64,000 nt of DNA from Pseudarthrobacter sp. Fe7 (GCA_024372495.1 CP099977.1:4154001-4218000); one strand, 5' to 3'; positions 20,523 to 31,631 are shown, counted from the stretch's first letter. Notes: generated by a model not told the origin, from the letters alone. Program-made: numbers and translations.

Positions 20523-22275
20523 CTACTTCTGGGCGGGCAGTACCAGGCTCCCCGTCTTATTGGTCGACAAGGCCAGCGAGGAAACATACTGCGGGCCGCC
20601 GTCGGGCGCATCCTGCGCGGACCGCATCATGTCGGGACGTTCGAACTCCAACCCCGTCACGTGGCAAAGGAGCTTGGCGTCGCTGGGGTTCCCGTCGGCG
20701 TCGAACATTGGCAGGTCGATCCCGTCGTCGGTGCGCCGGAGGTAGAACTTGCCCCGGGTCAGCACGGCCAGCACCGGGGGCAGGACCAGCGCCAGGCCCA
20801 CCGCGAAGATGGGTGAGTAAGGCTGGATCGCGGGACCGAACGCCCCGAAGAACACGGCAATGGAGACCGCGGCGGACACCAGCATGGACACGAAGCCAAC
20901 AGGGTTCACGGCATACAGCATGCCGCGGCGGAACTCGGCGACCTTCGGGGAGATCCTGAGCAGGTACTTGTTGATGGCGATGTCGGACGCCACCGTGACC
21001 ACCCACGCCATGGCGCAGTTGGCGTAGAACCCGAGGATGGTGTTCAGGAAATCGAACATGTTCGCTTCCATCAGGACCAGTGCGATCAGCAGGTTCACCA
21101 CCACGAACACCATGCGGCCCGGATAGGTCTTGGTGATGCGCGTGAAGGAGTTGGTCCACGCCAGCGATCCTGAGTAGGCGTTGGTGACGTTGATCTTGAT
21201 TTGGGAGATGACCACCAGCACCACGGCCAGAGTCATGGCGAGCCAGGCCGGCATCATCTCCTGGTAAACGCCCAGGAACTGGTGCACCGGCTCGTTGGCG
21301 GTGGCCGAGGCGGCGGGATCCAGCGTCGCAATGAGATAGATGGCGATGAACATTCCCACGGCCTGCTTGATGGCCCCGAAAATCACCCAGCCTGGACCGG
21401 CGAGGATCACTGCGCGCCACCAGGCCCCACGGTTGGCATCGGTGCGGGGCGGCATGAACCGGAGGTAGTCGATCTGCTCGGCGATCTGCGCCATCAGGGA
21501 CAGGCACACGCCGGCGGCGAGCATCACGGACGCCAGGTTCGGGCCGCCGTCACCGGCCGCACCCGTGTAGGCGAAGAAACTGCCAATGCTCTCCGGGTGC
21601 GAGACCAGCAGGTAGCCCACGGGCACCACCATCAGGAGGAGCCAGAGCGGGGTGGTCCACACCTGCAGTTTGGCCAGCGTGTTCATGCCGTAAATGACTA
21701 ACGGGATGATGATCATGGTGGACGCCGCGTAGCCCAGCCACTGCGGAACGCCGAGCCCCAGGCTCCAGGCCCTGCGCCATGATGGAGCCCTCCAGCGCAA
21801 AGAAAATGAAGGTGAAGGTCGCGAAAATGACGTTCGTGACCACCGAGCCGTAGTAGCCGAAGCCGGAGCCGCGGGTGATCAGGTCCAGGTCGATGTTGTA
21901 CCGGGCCGCGTAGTACGCAAGGGGAAAGCCCGTGGCGAAGATGACCACGGCTGCAACCAGGATTCCCAGGATCGCGTTGACCGTGCCGTATGAGATGCCG
22001 ATGTTCGCGCCGATCGAGAAGTCCGCCAGGTAGGCGATGCCGCCCAATGCACTGGTGGCCACCACGCCTGCGCTCCACTTGCGGTAGGAGCGTGGCGCGA
22101 ACCGCAGCGTGTAGTCCTCCAGGCTTTCCTTCGTGGCGTTGAGGGCAGCGGTGTTGCCTGCCGTGGGGATTGCCGGAGAACGTCCGACGCCGGAGCCACC
22201 AGCGGGTGCCGCCGGTTCCAGCAGTTGCGTTGAGTCTGTGTCGTTGCCCATTGGGTGCGTCGCTTTCGTTTGCAT
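20523..22275 (-). CDS. NCS1 family nucleobase:cation symporter (frameshift)
   Basis: Integral membrane transporter of the purine/cytosine/hydantoin permease family, about 583 residues with some twelve hydrophobic helices. Features: ESLEDYTLRFAPRSYRKW before helix 1, LADFSIGANIGISYGT in helix 1 and TRGSGFGYYGS. Substrate is probably a nucleobase or allantoin-like compound. The frame breaks at 21761-21762 (AGGCT for AGCT); correction gives GLELGLGVPQWLGYAAS. ATG at 22275 is used; ATG 22251 (MGNDTDS) is an alternative. Confidence 0.88.
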
Positions 22276-22437
22276 TCAGCCTTCATGGCCCTGCGAGCGA
22301 CGCTATCCAGCGGGAAATACAGCCGGGTCACAGGCCTGTTTCCGAACTGTTAAGCCTTGACTGGGATGTCATAAAGCGGTGGAAATGGGGGCACAAAGCC
22401 TCTGGCGCATTTCTACCCCAAGTAGAAGAATGGCCGC

Positions 22438-22872
22438 ATGATGTTTGAACACGCGGACGGCAACCCTGTCCTGGAACTCGATGATGAGCAGTCGTGGCGG
22501 CTTCTGGCGGCTACGCAGCACGGCCGGCTGGTGGTCTCCGTGGCATGGGAACCGGACATATTCCCCGTGAATTACGTGACCTCGAACCGGAAGGTCTACC
22601 TGCGAACCGCTCCTGGGAACAAGCTCGCACAGCTGACCATCAACTCCAAGGTGCTGTTCGAAACCGACGGCATCCTGTCGCAGGAGGCATGGTCCGTGAT
22701 CCTCCGCGGGACCGCACGGGTCCTTAGCAACTCGGCTGAGCTCGCCGCCATCGAGGAACTCGGACTGAAGACCTGGGTTCCCACGCTGAAGGACTTCTAC
22801 GTGGAGATCGAGCCGAAGTCCGTCAGCGGCCGCCACTTCGTGTTCGGCGAACAACCGGAGCGGGAGATCTAG
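22438..22872 (+). CDS. Pyridoxamine 5'-phosphate oxidase family (flavin-binding) protein
   Basis: A 144-residue split-barrel flavoprotein-type protein. LDDEQSWRLLAATQHGRLVVS, FPVNYVTSNRKVYLRTAPG and WSVILRGTARVL follow the pattern of PPOX-class proteins that bind FMN, F420 or heme. No ribosome-binding site is clear at ATG 22438 (a second ATG follows at once). The Vsr-like gene starts 19 bp after its stop, possibly co-transcribed. Confidence 0.85.
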   Translation: MMFEHADGNPVLELDDEQSWRLLAATQHGRLVVSVAWEPDIFPVNYVTSNRKVYLRTAPGNKLAQLTINSKVLFETDGILSQEAWSVILRGTARVLSNSAELAAIEELGLKTWVPTLKDFYVEIEPKSVSGRHFVFGEQPEREI

Positions 22873-22891
22873 GGACTCCTAGACTGGAAGG

Positions 22892-23351
22892 ATGGCGGAC
22901 ACTTCCAGTGCTGACAAAGCTTCTGCTGACAGGCTCACCCCCAAGCAGCGCAGCTGGAACATGTCCCGGATCCGCGGCAAGAACACCAAGCCCGAGCCTG
23001 CTAGTGCGCCGGCTGCTCCACGCCAGGGGCTACCGGTACCGGTTGCACGGCAGGTCCGGCGGCAGCAAGCTGCCCGGCAACCCGGACCTCGTCTTCGCCG
23101 GCCGGCACAAGGTCATTTTCGTGAACGGCTGCTTCTGGCATTTCCATGACTGCAGGGTGGGGCTGCATGCCCCGAAAGCGAACGCGGACTTCTGGGCCGC
23201 AAAACGCACCCGGACCCGGGAGCGTGACGCAGGCCAGCGCCTGTTGCTGGAAGACGCCGGCTGGGAGGTACTGACAGTCTGGGAATGCGAGCTGAAGGAC
23301 CGTTCAGCCCTCGAAGCCCAGTTGGTGCACTTCCTCGAAGCCGGCGCCTGA
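22892..23351 (+). CDS. vsr: Very short patch repair (Vsr-like) endonuclease (frameshift)
   Basis: Mismatch endonuclease family that nicks at T:G mismatches left by deamination of 5-methylcytosine. Motifs: MSRIRGKNTKPE, GNPDLVFAGRHKVIFVNGCFW with the active-site Asp, WHFHDC (catalytic His and zinc Cys) and VWECELKD at the C-terminus. The frame breaks at 22997-22998 (AGCCT for AGCT); correction gives PELLVRRLLHARGYRYRLHG. No cytosine methyltransferase gene is adjacent, unlike the common vsr-dcm arrangement. Confidence 0.85.
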
Positions 23352-23490
23352 AGGTCTCCAAAAAGGAAATCTTGAGGCAATCTTCAGTGGTTGCCATTGC
23401 TGTCCTTGATCTTGGCCCGACAGAATGATCGAGTTGCCGGCGATCAGGTGAACCGCCACTGACAGTTTCGGAGCAGCTATCCTCTATCCC

Positions 23491-24724
23491 CTAGCTTCTC
23501 CGTGCCAACAGGGCGGATTTGAAGGCCGACGCCGACGAGTCACTGCTGTTGATCCGCCAGTCCGTTTCCTTTTGCATGTGGAACCAGACGAAGCCCATGA
23601 CGTCCGGCTGCGCGGCCAAATAGGACACCAGGTCAGTGTTCCAGGCGGCCTTGGATCCTCCCAGGCTCGCTGGACGCGGTTTCCGCGATCAGCACGGGCT
23701 TCCCGGGCGCCAAGGTGCGGAGCCTGGGAGATGCCGGGGCCCAGGAGGTCCACCGGGGCAACCCAGCTGCTCCAGGTTTGCGACGTTCCCCAGTTGTAGC
23801 CGTCCAGGGCCACGATGTCCGCGTATCCTGGGCCCGGGTACAGGCCTGCCAGGTCAGTCGCCCCCCAATACGGTACGTTCGGAGACCAGACCCACTGGAC
23901 ATTGCCGGCACCCGTGGCGGCAACCACGTCATGCACGTGCCGCCAAGCGGCCACATACTCACCCGCCTGGTTGCCGTTGACGCCCTCGGCCCACGGATAC
24001 CAGTTGCCGTTCATCTCGTGGGCGAAGCGCAGCATCACCGGCTTGCCCCAGGCCGCAAGGGACTGGCCCCACTGGCTGATATACCCGTCAAAGTCCCCGG
24101 CCGTGATGCGGGCCAGCGAGTACGCCGGCTGGTTCACCCCGCCTCCCCACGCCCAGGGCTCCCAGGTGACCAGGGGCGTGGCTCCGCGCGAGCGGACAGC
24201 GTCCAGTTCGGTAATGGGCGGGGACTGCAGGAAGTCTTTGTAGCTCATCACGATCGAAGGGACTTCCCCGGCAACGGTGGCGACCTCGTCCAGTTCGGTG
24301 CTGGCCAACGGCCCCCGGGGGTGGCCACCCCGAAGCGCAAGGGTGCAGAACTCATGGTTGGCACCGGTGCGGGTGCTGGAGCGGGAGCCGCCTGGACCAC
24401 GAACGTGGCTGATGCCTTGATGGACGACGTCTTGGCAGTGATGGTGAGGTTTCCGGTGGACGCTGCCGGAATGGTGATGCCCGTGCTGAAAGCACCTGTC
24501 GATGTGGTTTGGAAAGCGAACGTAGTGGAGCCCACAATCACCGTGCCCGTGGTGGACGCCTTGAACCCCGTTCCGCTGACGGAGACGGCGGAACCCGCCG
24601 GACCAGAGGCGGGATCGAGCGTAATTTGCGGTGACGTGGCTGCGTTCGCTGGCTGGACTACGGACACCGCCAATCCAGCCCCGATTACGAGCGCGACAAA
24701 GAAGGACCTTAGTAATCGAAACAC
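23491..24724 (-). CDS. Secreted GH26-like glycoside hydrolase with N-terminal IPT/TIG-type domain (three frameshifts)
   Basis: Exported hydrolase of about 410 residues: signal peptide (MFRLLRSFFVALVIGAGLAV), an Ig-like domain at about residues 30-115 (GPAGSAVSVSGTGFKASTTG), then a TIM-barrel with VMLRFAHEMNGNWYPWAEG, QWVWSPNVPYW and KPVLIAETASSE, like GH26 mannanases or related endoglucanases. Glutamates in HEMN and AETA are the likely catalytic pair. The frame breaks in a C5G5 run at 24312-24321 (restores TPGGPLASTELDEV) and at AGCT-type sites 23723-23724 (restores ISQLRTLAPGK) and 23664-23665 (restores SSELGGSKAAWNTDLV). The polysaccharide substrate is unknown. Confidence 0.8.
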
Positions 24725-24963
24725 GGCAATCTATCCCCAGATTGAAAAGGCGGCAACCGCCGCGGACGACGTCAATGCAGAAAGCACTGGCCTCGATCCT
24801 ATGGGCAAAAAACCGCACTCCGATCAAGAAAACCACAATTCTTGCCGAGACTTCTGCTAGGTCAGGGGAACGGTCCTAACCTGAAAAAGAGCAAGCACCC
24901 CCGCATCCCAGCCCCGTTTTCCCGAGTCCGTAAACCCAGCAGAAACCCGCAGAAAGGAGTGTC

Positions 24964-25374
24964 ATGAGCACGTCAGATGATGCGCCAAGGCCGCTGGTGG
25001 ACCAGTCCGTCCTGGACCGGCTGCGGGACGAACTCGAGGAGGAAGAGGGCTACAGCCGGGTCTTCGTGGGGAACTTCATCGAGTACCTCCCGCAGCGGCT
25101 GGGCCGGTTGCGGCTGGCCCTGACCACCGGTGACCTTGAAGGTTCCATGGACGCCGTCCTGAGCCTGAAGACCTCAAGCCAGATGGTGGGAGCCGAACGC
25201 CTGGCCGGACTGGCACTGGAATTGGAAAACGAGATCCGGGCTGAGGCCCGCCACGCCGACATGGCGGTGGCGTTGCCCCGGCTGGCCGCAACGTACCTGC
25301 GGCCCATCACCCAGTGCAGCAGGCAGACCATGCACCGGCTGCAGGCTCAGTGCTGCCCGGGTGCCAAGCGGTAA
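24964..25374 (+). CDS. HPt-like protein lacking the phosphoacceptor histidine
   Basis: A 136-residue helical protein resembling histidine phosphotransfer domains (YSRVFVGNFIEYLPQRLGRL; SLKTSSQMVGAERLAGLALE). Where HPt proteins have His before SLK, this one has Leu66 (VLSLKTSS, codon CTG), so phosphotransfer through this site is not possible. It may be a phosphorylation-independent binding module. ATG at 24964 follows AAAGGAG. It converges on the response-regulator gene with 28 bp of overlap. Confidence 0.75.
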   Translation: MSTSDDAPRPLVDQSVLDRLRDELEEEEGYSRVFVGNFIEYLPQRLGRLRLALTTGDLEGSMDAVLSLKTSSQMVGAERLAGLALELENEIRAEARHADMAVALPRLAATYLRPITQCSRQTMHRLQAQCCPGAKR

Positions 25375-26110
25375 CCCACCCCCGAACGGTCTGCAGCCAC
25401 CGCGGCTGCTGCGGCGAGTCACCCAGCTTTTTGCGCAGGTTTCCCATGTGGACCTCCACGGAACGTTCGTCTGCCTCGCTGATGTAACTGCCGACGTCGT
25501 AATCCTCGTCGCGGAGCCGCCGCACCAGGTCGGACTTGGTCCGGACCGTCCGACCGGCTTCCAGGAGTGCGTACAGGAGTTCGAACTCCGTGCGGGTCAG
25601 GTTCATCTCCTTGCCGTCCACGGTGACGGTGCGGGAGGCGTAGCTGAGCTCCAGCCCGTTGTGGCTGAAGTTTCCGCGCTCCGGGTGGGCAGCACTGTCA
25701 GCGGAGGCGTCCACCGAAACTTCATGCGGGTCAGGAACAGACCGCGGCCGCCGCATCATGGCCGCAACCCGCGCGCGCAGCTCCCGCGGACGGAACGGCT
25801 TGGTGAGGTAGTCATCGGCGCCGGATTCGAGGCCGATCAGCGTATCCAGTTCCTCGGTACGCGCCGTCAGCATCACAATGTAGGCATCCGAAAACTCGCG
25901 GATCTGCCGGGAAACCTCAAAGCCGTCAATGTCCGGCAATCCGAGGTCCAGGGTGATGACATCGGGATTCAGGCTCTTGGCCATCAGGACGCCCTCTGCG
26001 CCGCCGCTGGCGACACTGACGTCGAATCCAGCCTGGGTCAGCACAGTGCGAACCAGTTCCCGAATGTCGTGGTCATCCTCGATGACCAGACCCACACGTG
26101 CCTCACTCAT
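25347..26110 (-). CDS. OmpR-type response regulator (frameshift at the end)
   Basis: Receiver domain with the acidic pocket EDDHD, phosphoacceptor Asp55 in VITLDLGLPD, MLTAR and KPFRP, then a winged-helix DNA-binding domain (NLTRTEFELLYALLEAG; DERSVEVHMGNLRKKLGD). The last residues need one more base in the C run at 25379-25383; corrected they read TVRGVGYRLAPGQH, the usual end of OmpR-type regulators. It is divergent from the sensor kinase gene, with 94 bp between starts. Confidence 0.92.
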
Positions 26111-26204
26111 AGAGCCCCCTCAGTGCCAACGTCAGAAGTATAGCTGCCTGCGGATATCCTGCTGGTATGGTCCCGCATACCCACGCGTCCGCGTCCTTCG
26201 CAGC

Positions 26205-27861
26205 ATGAGCATTCCCACTGCCTGGTCCTCGGGACGGCTGCGGTTCTTCAAGCGGCCCTTCCATGAATACCGGCTGACGGACCGTGTGGCGATGAGCCAG
26301 ATGCCGTTGTTTGTGACCACCATCCTGACAGCCGTCCTGGTGTGGGCCTTCTTCCCCGACACCATGAACAACCCCCTGTTCGTCACTTTCCTCGTCTCGC
26401 AGCTGGCCATCATGGCGCTGTGCTACGTCATTCCCTGGGAGCGGCTGCCCTACACCAGCTTCCTGGGCGTACCGCTGCTGGACTTCATCTCCATCGGAGC
26501 GGGGCGGGAAGGCGGCCAGGAAAGCCTTACGGGGATCAGCCTGCTGGCCGTCTTCCCCGTCATTTGGCTCTGTGCGTCCGGCTACTATCCGCGGGCTGCG
26601 CTGTGGTTCTCCTTCCTTGGACCGCTGGCCATCATCTGGGTGCCGCTGCTCCTGAAGGGCAACTACACACCGCAGGACTTCGCGCGCTCCCTGCTGCTGC
26701 CCGTCATGATGCTCGGCATCGGCGTGTCCGTGAGCGTCCTGACCCTGAGCATGATGCGCCAGCAGAACCAGGCTGGAGGAAAAGGACGAGCAGTTGCGGG
26801 CCAGCCTGCGCACCAGCAAGCGCCAGGAATCACTGCTGAACACTGTGCTGGATACGGTGCATTTGGGGGTCCTCGCTGTTGATGCCGACGGCCATGACGT
26901 CCTGATGAACCGGAAGCAGCGGGCCAACCATGAACTGGCCCGGCCAAAGGACGTAGCGGACCCAAACGAGTCGCAGTTGCTGGTCTACGGGCCGGACCGG
27001 AAAACGCTGATCCCCGTCCAGGAGCGCCCTGTGCGCCGTGCCGTCCTGGGCGAAACGTTCACCGATTACCTGGTGTGGCTCGGTGACGGGAAGGACCAGC
27101 GGGCGCTCGTTACCACGGCACGGGCCATGAAGGATTCCGACGGCAACTTCACCGGCTCGGTGATTGTCTTTAGCGACGTCACGGACCTGGTGAACGCACT
27201 CACCGCGAAGGACGACTTCGTCTCCAGCGTCTCGCACGAATTCCGGACCCCGCTGACGTCCATCCTGGGCTACGTGGAGATCCTGCTGGCCGATGACCCG
27301 GAGGAACCGCAGCGCGAGATGCTGGAAATCATCCGCCGGAATTCCGAGCGGCTCCTGACTTTGGTGTCGGACCTGCTGTCCAGCCGGAACGGCCAACTGA
27401 TCGTCTCGCCTGACGCCGTGGATGTGGCTGACCTGGTGCGCAGCAGCGTGTCCTCCGCAATGCCCCGCGCAGCTGCTGCCGGAATTGAACTTCGCGCGGA
27501 AACCCCGGAACGGCTGGAGGCCCGCGTGGACAGCGCCCGGATCTCCCAGGTCCTGGACAACTTGGTGTCCAACGCCATCAAATACTCACCGGACGGCGGC
27601 GAGGTGGTGGTGTCACTGGCGCAGGAAGACGGGCACATCGCCTGCCGGGTCACGGACACAGGGATGGGCATGGGCCCGGAGGACGCCTCCGAAGTGTTCG
27701 CCAAGTTCTTCCGCACCAGCAACGTACGGCGCACGGCTATCCCGGGCGTCGGCCTGGGCCTGCCCATCAGCAAGGCGATTGTGGAGGCACACGGCGGGAC
27801 CATCCACGTGGACAGCACGCTGGGCCACGGGACCACATTTACATTCCGGGTGCCGGTGTAG
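26205..27861 (+). CDS. Membrane sensor histidine kinase (frameshift)
   Basis: About 551 residues. N-terminal membrane region of several helices (residues 30-190), a short coiled coil, a PAS-like domain (TVLDTVHLGVLAVDADGHDV), HisKA with phospho-His in SSVSHEFRTPL, and HATPase with N box DNLVSNAIKYS, G1 TDTGMGM and G2 GVGLGLPIS. The frame breaks at 26771-26772 (AGGCT for AGCT); correction gives QQNQLEEKDEQLRASLRTSK. It very likely phosphorylates the divergent OmpR-type regulator. The start at 26205 has no clear ribosome-binding site and may be leaderless. Signal unknown. Confidence 0.88.
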
Positions 27862-29083
27862 CGGTCCTGAGCACCTCGCCCCAGGATTGGGAGGCCAATT
27901 CCCGAATGGATGCCAGGATGGCCGACGGCGGCTGGCTGAGATCCAGCGGGAACTCCACGATATCGATGTCCGTGTTCAGGATGCGGCGGAGTTTCATCTC
28001 GCCTTTGCCGGCGTAGACAAGCCAGGCGGTAGGCACGGCCAAGGCGGTGCAGTGGGCCAGCATTTGATAGTGGTCGGCGGTGAGCGACGCGCCCGCATCC
28101 GATGCCGCGCGGTACTTGGCGTTGTAGGCCACCACCGGGCGGCCGCCGAGCATGTGGACCGCATCAGGCCGCACGGACAGCCGGTCGGAATCCCGCACCG
28201 CCTCGCTGAGGAGGGCGTTGTACCGCAGCCGCAGCTCCCCGGATATGAAGCCATCGCGCTGCGCAGTGCCGCGCCCACGAAATCCTCGAAGACCTGCGCC
28301 ATGTCCACCACGAACGACGCCGTCTGCTGTTTGCCCTCACCCGCTTCCGCGGACGCGTTGCGCAGCACCAGCTCGGCCAGGCGCAGGACTGCGTGATAGC
28401 GCAGGTTCATCCTGGTGGGTTTCCACGGCGGCACTGGGGCGCCCGTTGGGAGGCGCGTGACGGCGTCGAGCTTTCCCTTCAGCTGCCGCAACCGGCCCAG
28501 AACCTCAGGCCGGACCCCCGGCACCTGTCCCATCCGTTCCAGGGCAGCGCGCAGGATCCGGTTTTCGGCGATGTCTTCAGTGAACTCGTCGTAGGAGACC
28601 TCCAGCGGAACCAGCATGCCGGGGCGGCGGGAAATCTGGTCAGAAATCCGGATGCGCCCCTTGACGGTCCGCAGCGACTCGTCCACGGTGAGGTAGCCCT
28701 GCAGTATGCCGCGGCCCAGGGCACGTTCGGCCAGCTGCGCCAGGGATTCAGCGAGCGCGCTCCACAGGTCCCGGTCCTCATCCGCCGCCACCAGCTCCGG
28801 CCGGAACCCCTGCTCCCCCGCATAGCTGAGCAGGAACAGGAGCCTGCTCAGGCCCAGCCGGTCCTTCGGCCGGATGTCCAGCCTGGACCGTGGCCGTCCG
28901 CACCGAGCCCACCTTGCCCACCGGCTCTATCCGGTACAGCCCTAATCCCATGGGCGAGGCCTTGGCCAGGCCGCTCGAGTTCAGGAAGGAAGCCGTTGGC
29001 GTGTCCAGCCGCTCCACCACCCCGCTGGACAGCTCGTCCAGGACCAGGTGACGCACGGACGCCCGGGGGTCAGCGCGCTGCAA
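27839..29083 (-). CDS. mcrC: McrC-type subunit of a modification-dependent restriction system (two frameshifts)
   Basis: Nuclease subunit that pairs with the adjacent AAA+ protein. Recognisable McrC features: LDIRPKDRLGLSRLLFLLSYAGE, GRILQGY-type segment (RGILQGYLTVDESL), PLEVSYDEFTEDIAENRIL, VVDMAQVFEDFV, and the catalytic-domain stretch RPVVAYNAKYR with Asp and Lys of the PD-(D/E)xK fold. Breaks: 28882-28883 (AGCCT for AGCT) and a short C run at 28237-28240 (restores SYPGELRLRYNALL). The start is TTG 29083 or GTG 29056, both overlapping or abutting the end of mcrB. Its 3' end overlaps the sensor-kinase gene by 23 bp. Confidence 0.85.
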
Positions 29084-31303
29084 TGCGTCCCAGCAGCTGG
29101 TCCAGCCCGAAGCGTTCCTCCAGCTGCGCCCGCGTCAACTGGCCATGGTAGTGCTCCTCCAGCAGCGGCATGAGCTCGTACTTCCAGATCCGGCGCAGTC
29201 CCGCCGGTGTTTGGGCGGCCGGCTTCATGAAGTACGACGGCCCGATCATCAGGTCCCGGTCCCACTCATCGATGGCCCCGTTCAGCGCATCCAGCAGCAG
29301 CGCCGGCTTGGTATCCAGTTGGCGGGCCTCCAGGAACCGGAGCAGGGAACCTTTGACCGGCTCCGTCTGCGGGTGCAGGCTCGATGAAGGAGAAGCGCCG
29401 GCGGATGGCCGCGTCCATCATGGCGATGGACCGGTCAGCGGTGTTCATGGTGCCGATGATGTAGAGGTTGTCCGGCAGGGTGAACGGCTCGTTGGGGCTG
29501 TACTGGAGGTAGATCCGGTCATCGCGGTACTCCAGCAGGAAGTACAGCTCGCCGAACACCTTGGCCAGGTTGGCGCGGTTCATCTCATCGATGATCAGGA
29601 AGTACGGCTTCTTCTCGTTCCCGGGCTTCGCAGCTTCCTCCGCGAGCCGGCGCAGCGGTCCGGCCACCAGCTTGAAGGACACCTGGCCTTCATCGGTCTT
29701 GTCCGGCCGGTAGCCCTCGAAGAAATCCTCGTACGCATACGACGGGTGGAACTGGACCAGCTTGACCCGTTCATCGGTGGTGTCGTCCGCCAGTTCGGCG
29801 GCGAGGTGCTTGGCCAGGTAGGTTTTGCCCGTTCCGGGAGGACCGTAGAGGACCAGTTGGCGGTTCTCCTCCAGCAGCTCGGCGATCTCCTGGAGGGGCT
29901 CCAGTTCCATGTGCAAGGAGGCCGCGAATTCCTGGGTCAGCGGGCGGAAGCCCTCCTGCACCGGGGGGACGACGGCGGCACCGTCAGTGTCGGCGTCGGG
30001 CTCGGTTTCCGCCTCGGCAGGCAGCAGCGCCTGCAGCGCCTGGACAACCCGGGTGACGTCCACCACGATGCCGGGGGTGGCCAGCTGCCGCTGCACGTGC
30101 CGGGGAAGGCCGGTGGCGGTGTGGCCGTCGTCGAACCAGCGCACCTTGCGGCGCAGCCGGCGGTTGTCGTCGTTGTACTCGGGCTCCCCCAGCACGCCGC
30201 CCAGCCGGACTGTTCCGGCGTGCTGGTAGAGCACCAGGTCCCCGGGTTTCATGACGGTCAGGAACGCAAAAACCGCGGTCTTGGTGTCCTCGCGCTCCAC
30301 GTAGCCGAGGTGCTTGTAGTCCTCGTCCACTGCATGCTGGACCAGGCCGGCGGTAACGCCCGGATCCAGATGGCGGAGGTGTTCGACGTCGAGGGTCACC
30401 TTCTCGTCGGCGTGCCACGCGGTGAGCAGTTCGGCGTGGTCGCTGTGCGTGCGGAGCAGCCACGCCCGCCGTCCGGGGTCGCCCACTTTGCGCCACTGGC
30501 TGACCAGTTGGCGGGAGTACCAGTCGATGCGCTGGCCCGCCTGCTCGTCCAGGTGCATCCGGATGCGGTGGATGTCCGCGGTGATGTCCTCTTCACCGTC
30601 GCCTTTCGCCCCGCCCACCAGCGAGGCGAAAGCGTCGCGGATCTCCTGCCGCTCCACGTCCGCCACGACGGGCTCGAAGTAGCTGGGCCAGGCCAGGAAC
30701 TCGATGCTGCGGCGGATGGCGGGCTGGTCGTCGGGGGTGGATGCGGCGAGCCGGTGGAACTGCAGGGGGTCCTTGACGGCCGCCTGCACCACGGCGGCCG
30801 GCCGCTGGGCGACGTTCCGGACGAACCGGCACAGCCACTTGAGGTGGTCCCAGATGGTCCAGTTGAACTCGGCGGTCCGGTCCCGGATAACGCCGTGGTC
30901 AGTCATCCCCGCGTACAGCTCCTCGGGAAGCTCCAGCGGCGGCTCCAGCCATCCCGCTGCCTCGGCCACGCGGGCGCGCTTGACCTTCAGTGACTTCACC
31001 TCGTGGGCGAGCGGTAGGGACTGCAGGAAGAGCAGGCTCCACGGCCAGCTGTTTTGCGCCGCGGGTGGCACCGTCCAGGTTTTCGCGGAGGTTGGTCATC
31101 ATGGGCGCCTTGGGGTCCGCGATGCCCCGGTCCAGCCGGTCAAGCAACTCCGCCGCCGCCGGAACCGACCACGTCCTGGTGCGGCCATCCAGGGGCGAGG
31201 CCTTGCCCTGGAGGCCTGGACCCAACACGAACCACGCAGCGTCCTCAATCTCCTTGGAGATGCCGAGGGCGCGGGTCATGGCAACAGTGGCAGTGGGGGT
31301 CAT
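29070..31303 (-). CDS. mcrB: McrB-type AAA+ GTPase/ATPase (two frameshifts)
   Basis: Motor subunit of an McrBC-like system of about 744 residues. An N-terminal helical region is followed by a beta-rich segment (KPGDLVLYQHAGTVRLGGVLG; RRKVRWFDDG) resembling PUA/EVE-type modified-base readers of McrB-like enzymes. The AAA+ core has GPPGTGKTYLAKHLA, FHPSYAYEDFFEGY, FLIIDEMNRANLAKVFGE, GTMNTADRSIAMMDAAIRRR. Breaks: 31035-31036 (restores LAVELLFLQSLPLAHEV) and 29378-29379 (restores FIELHPQTEPVKGSLLRFLE), both AGGCT for AGCT. ATG 31303 follows GAGGG. Target modification unknown. Confidence 0.87.
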
Positions 31304-31373
31304 GCCCTCAAATTTACAGGGTCAAGCTGGGCGGCCGCTCCACGCCGCCGGGGCGCCCTCCCGCCACACGGGG

Positions 31374-31631
31374 CTATTTGCCGGTGGCGGTGTGCTTCCG
31401 GCCGAAGATGAAGTACGCCATGGGCCCGATGAAATTAACGAACGATGCCGCCCGCCAGGCAGCCTTGGGCCCGTTGATGAACTCTGCCGGCCGCCGCGAA
31501 ATGTCCCGCTGCGCTGCAACCAGCAAGGACAACTGCACGAAGGCCGTCACGATGGTGCCCACTTTTGCGGAGGGCGACATTTCCTTCCAGGACTTCTTCT
31601 TCCGCCCGGCGCGGTTCTTTTTGCTGGCCAT
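31374..31631 (-). CDS. Small PLDc_N-type membrane protein
   Basis: An 85-residue protein: basic N-terminus (MASKKNRAGRKKKSW), one helix (VGTIVTAFVQLSLLVAAQRD) and a second (VNFIGPMAYFIFG). The pattern RRPAEFINGPKAAW-x-FVNFIGPMAYFIFGR matches the phospholipase D N-terminal membrane domain found alone in many actinobacteria. ATG 31631 follows AAGGGAG. Role unknown. Confidence 0.8.
   Translation of the reverse strand: MASKKNRAGRKKKSWKEMSPSAKVGTIVTAFVQLSLLVAAQRDISRRPAEFINGPKAAWRAASFVNFIGPMAYFIFGRKHTATGK

Noticed and set aside
25320..25374. AGCT-type correction at the CAGGCTCAG near the end of the HPt-like gene
   Set aside because: Removing a base would run the protein far into the opposing response-regulator gene with no family-like sequence, so the short end was kept.
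29170..30993. 607-codon plus-strand open frame across mcrB
   Set aside because: Antisense shadow of the AAA+ gene; no recognisable domains, no ribosome-binding site.
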